Source: Bacteroidales bacterium (GTDB lineage: Bacteria > Bacteroidota > Bacteroidia > Bacteroidales > GCA-2748055). Taken from it: a stretch of DNA of 37,864 nt. Below, piece after piece: positions 35,879 through 37,864 of the stretch. The notes beneath the pieces are model-generated. The model was not told the origin of the DNA. It was given only the letters and a program-made list of their open reading frames with translations, and did no database searches. Position 1 is the stretch's first letter. Each line of letters starts with the position of its first letter. The position numbers were made by a program, and so were the translations under genes. The DNA lies in NCBI GenBank assembly GCA_029931975.1, contig JAOZQY010000036.1, forward strand, positions 1 through 37,864, in the 5' to 3' direction.

Positions 35879-37621
35879 ATGTACGATATTCTTGAACTGA
35901 ATAAAAAGCTTCTTGCTGAGTTGCGCGATATTGCTAAAGAACTAAAAATTAAGCGAGTCGAGTCCTTTAAGAAGCAGGATCTTATTTATAAGATCTTAGA
36001 CACCCAGGCCATAGTGGTTTCGGAAAGCAAAGCTGCAAAGAAAGAGGCTCCCAGAAAAGAAGGTTCCCGCAAAGAGGGACCCAGGAAAGAGCAACAGACT
36101 CCATCAGATGAGTCACCAACTCAGTCCAGAAAGAGACCTGGAAGACCCAAAAAAGAGAAAAAACAGGATCCTGTGCAAAATGCAGCTGAAACTAAAGCCA
36201 CGGCTACCGAAAAGCCCCAGGTGAAAATCAGAGAACAGAAGGATACCAGGGATCGCCCTGAATCCTCCCCGGCGGATAAACCCTATAAAAAGGAAGGTGG
36301 ACGCAGGAGTGATTTCCGTGAACGTAGCGACCGGAATGAACGAAGTAATCAAAAGGATCGTGGCGACCGGAATGAACGTAGCGATCAAAAGGAACGTGGC
36401 GACAGAACTGAGCAACGCGACAATCGTGACAATCGAGATAACCGCGACAATCGTGTGCAGAAAAGGCCCCAGGAACGCCGGGAAGTTGATAAGTACGATT
36501 TTGAAGGACTGATCACCAACTCGGGGGTGCTGGAGATTATGCCAGACGGTTATGGGTTCCTTCGTTCATCCGATTACAACTACCTGAACTCTCCCGATGA
36601 TATCTATGTCTCACAGAGCCAGATCAAACTTTTCGGTCTGAAGACCGGAGATAATGTTACCGGAACCATTCGTCCACCTAAGGAAGGCGAGAAGTATTTC
36701 CCACTGATTAAGGTGGAGTCCATCAATGGGCGCAGTCCCGATTTTATTCGCGACCGGGTGCCTTTCGATTATCTGACACCCCTTTTCCCCGAGGAGAAGT
36801 TCACCCTGGTGGGTAACGGTCAGCACAACCTTTCTGTGAGGGTAGTAGATATGTTTTGTCCCATCGGTAAGGGTCAGCGCGGACTGATTGTTGCCCAGCC
36901 AAAGACAGGTAAGACTGTGTTGCTGAAGGATGTGGCCAATGCAATTGCTGCCAACCATCCTGAAGTATATATGATTGTATTGCTGATCGATGAACGTCCC
37001 GAGGAGGTTACAGATATGGCAAGGAACGTAAATGCTGAAGTGATTTCATCTACCTTTGATGAACCCGCTGAAAGGCATGTGCGAATTGCCAATATCGTAC
37101 TGGAAAAAGCGAAGCGTATGGTAGAGTGCGGACATGATGTTGTAATTCTGCTGGACTCCATTACTCGTCTGGCCAGAGCCTATAATACCATTTCCCCTGC
37201 ATCCGGTAAGGTGCTTTCCGGTGGTGTGGATGCCAATGCGCTGCACAAGCCGAAGCGTTTCTTCGGAGCAGCCAGGAACATTGAGGATGGTGGCTCTCTT
37301 ACCATTCTTGCTACCGCATTGACAGAGACCGGCTCCAAGATGGACGAAGTTATTTTTGAAGAGTTTAAAGGTACCGGTAACATGGAACTGCAGCTCGACA
37401 GAAAGCTTTCTAACAAGCGGGTTTACCCATCTGTGGATGTCAATCCATCAAGTACTCGTCGCGAGGATCTGCTGCTTGATAAGCCCATGCTTGATAAGAT
37501 CTGGATTCTCAGGAATTACCTCTCCGATATGAATTCGGTGGAGGCCATGCAATTCCTGCGTGACCGACTGGCCAAAACTTCCACAAATGAGGAGTTCCTG
37601 ATCTCTATGAACAGTGGCTGA
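35879..37621 (+). CDS. rho: Transcription termination factor Rho with long disordered insert
   Basis: A 580-residue Rho. After the N-terminal helical Rho domain ([20 protein letters not shown] to about residue 42) comes a charged low-complexity insert of about 160 residues. It includes an AT-hook-like RKRPGRPKK and Arg/Asp/Asn repeats. The RNA-binding cold-shock-like domain follows ([20 protein letters not shown]). The ATPase has Walker A QPKTGKT (340-346), LIDERPEEV, and [13 protein letters not shown]. Rho is a hexameric RNA helicase that ends transcription. Inserts of this kind occur in Bacteroidota, and the one of B. thetaiotaomicron has been linked to phase separation. A strong hairpin terminator follows. 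Confidence 0.96.
   Translation: MYDILELNKKLLAELRDIAKELKIKRVESFKKQDLIYKILDTQAIVVSESKAAKKEAPRKEGSRKEGPRKEQQTPSDESPTQSRKRPGRPKKEKKQDPVQNAAETKATATEKPQVKIREQKDTRDRPESSPADKPYKKEGGRRSDFRERSDRNERSNQKDRGDRNERSDQKERGDRTEQRDNRDNRDNRDNRVQKRPQERREVDKYDFEGLITNSGVLEIMPDGYGFLRSSDYNYLNSPDDIYVSQSQIKLFGLKTGDNVTGTIRPPKEGEKYFPLIKVESINGRSPDFIRDRVPFDYLTPLFPEEKFTLVGNGQHNLSVRVVDMFCPIGKGQRGLIVAQPKTGKTVLLKDVANAIAANHPEVYMIVLLIDERPEEVTDMARNVNAEVISSTFDEPAERHVRIANIVLEKAKRMVECGHDVVILLDSITRLARAYNTISPASGKVLSGGVDANALHKPKRFFGAARNIEDGGSLTILATALTETGSKMDEVIFEEFKGTGNMELQLDRKLSNKRVYPSVDVNPSSTRREDLLLDKPMLDKIWILRNYLSDMNSVEAMQFLRDRLAKTSTNEEFLISMNSG
36323..36454 (+). repeat. In-frame tandem repeats coding the Rho Arg/Asp-rich insert
   Basis: Two full 36-bp units (36323-36358 and 36359-36394) encode a 12-residue pattern, [12 protein letters not shown] then [12 protein letters not shown], followed by a partial third unit. 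A 9-bp unit coding RDN is then repeated four times from 36416. All units keep the frame, so copy number changes would alter only insert length. Confidence 0.85.
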
Positions 37622-37642
37622 TCTGGTTAGACTGGATATTAC

Positions 37643-37675
37643 AAAAGTGATCCGCCACGGCGGATCACTTTTTTT
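37643..37675 (+). terminator. Rho-independent terminator after rho
   Basis: AAGTGATCCGC and GCGGATCACTT pair perfectly around a CACG loop, followed by TTTTT. It lies 22 nt after the rho stop. It is the strongest intrinsic terminator in the window. Confidence 0.9.
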
Positions 37676-37754
37676 GGTTTATGGATAATAGAAACAGGAT
37701 TATTTGAAATGATTTTATATTACGAATCGACACTTAGAATTAAGGCTATTTTAC

Positions 37755-37762
37755 TAATTTTG
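37755..37762 (+). promoter_or_regulatory. Possible -7 box for nifJ
   Basis: TAATTTTG matches TAnnTTTG and would place the start of transcription about 50 nt before the nifJ ATG. No clear -33 box is seen at the right spacing. The 199-base gap 37622-37820 otherwise holds only the rho terminator. Confidence 0.4.
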
Positions 37763-37820
37763 GGTGACTTTATTATGTGTAGTTAACTAATTGTAATTTA
37801 AATACTTAAGTAAAAATAAC

Positions 37821-37864
37821 ATGGCAAATAAAAAGAATTTCATGACATGTGATGGTAATTATGC
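37821..37864 (+). CDS. nifJ: Pyruvate:ferredoxin (flavodoxin) oxidoreductase, first codons (partial)
   Basis: Only 14 complete codons are present: MANKKNFMTCDGNY, with the first two bases of an Ala codon. The TCDGN-Y/Q-A motif close to the N terminus is characteristic of NifJ-type pyruvate:ferredoxin oxidoreductase, in which it opens the pyruvate-binding domain. The enzyme makes acetyl-CoA, CO2 and reduced ferredoxin from pyruvate. Reduced ferredoxin is the substrate of the Rnf complex encoded in this window. The call rests on a short stretch, so confidence is moderate. Confidence 0.7.
   Translation, partial: MANKKNFMTCDGNY

Noticed and set aside
36416-36454. RDN-coding repeats considered as a CRISPR-like or regulatory repeat
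   Set aside because: The 9-bp units are contiguous, in frame with rho and have no spacers. They are coding microsatellite-like repeats.

Overview
The window looks like a core-genome stretch from a member of the phylum Bacteroidota, probably Bacteroidales or a close relative. This is inferred from gene families rather than from a marker gene. The clues are a short primary sigma factor without region 1.1, a Rho factor with a long disordered Arg/Asp-rich insert, M56 peptidase fused to a TonB C-terminal domain, FISUMP and GIN-domain lipoproteins, OstA-like protein, DUF2795 and DUF5063 proteins, and several intergenic boxes of the Bacteroidota -7 type (TAnnTTTG). Shine-Dalgarno sequences are generally weak or absent. 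No rRNA, tRNA, CRISPR array, insertion sequence or prophage was seen. Coding density is very high and no gene-free gap exceeds 200 bases.

Layout, left to right. (1) 1-3061: the 3' end of a VWA/DUF3520 protein with a terminator, a DUF1080 lipoprotein, then a BlaI-type repressor overlapping an M56/TonB sensor-protease gene, with a palindromic operator candidate upstream. (2) 3101-9952: a polyphosphate-glucokinase-like ROK kinase, a single-domain response regulator, a penicillin-acylase-family hydrolase paired with an EEP-fold hydrolase, an Omp85-like barrel protein, and an HD phosphohydrolase. (3) 9988-15372: a complete Rnf operon in the order rseC-rnfB-C-D-G-E-A on the minus strand. It encodes a ferredoxin:NAD+ oxidoreductase/ion pump, and the window ends in the first codons of nifJ (pyruvate:ferredoxin oxidoreductase), a natural source of reduced ferredoxin. 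(4) 15556-22508: a FISUMP lipoprotein, a DUF4143 ATPase with twin palindromes upstream, recG, a small methyltransferase, an orphan LolD-type ABC ATPase, a cobalamin adenosyltransferase that lacks an ATG, and a small DUF2795 protein. (5) 22529-29727: a minus-strand envelope-biogenesis block (guaB, a two-parvulin PPIase, a lipoprotein, a SurA-like PPIase, an OstA/LptA-like protein). (6) 29731-34832: an unusual RecQ-family helicase, then a DUF5063 / 3'-5' exonuclease / RlmI-like methyltransferase run, then a GIN-domain lipoprotein. (7) 34829-37864: the primary sigma factor, rho with a strong terminator, and the start of nifJ.

I found no clear defence island or wholly new multi-gene system. The points most worth a second look are: the ATA-for-ATG start of the adenosyltransferase, where a single G-to-A change would explain both its start and its neighbour's stop codon; two TTCCTT-N5-AAGGA palindromes exactly 32 bp apart ahead of the DUF4143 ATPase; a set of genes whose -7-like box ends 4-5 nt before the ATG, suggesting leaderless transcripts; the RecQ relative whose Zn-binding Cys cluster lies about 200 residues later than in canonical RecQ; and the repeat-built disordered insert in Rho.
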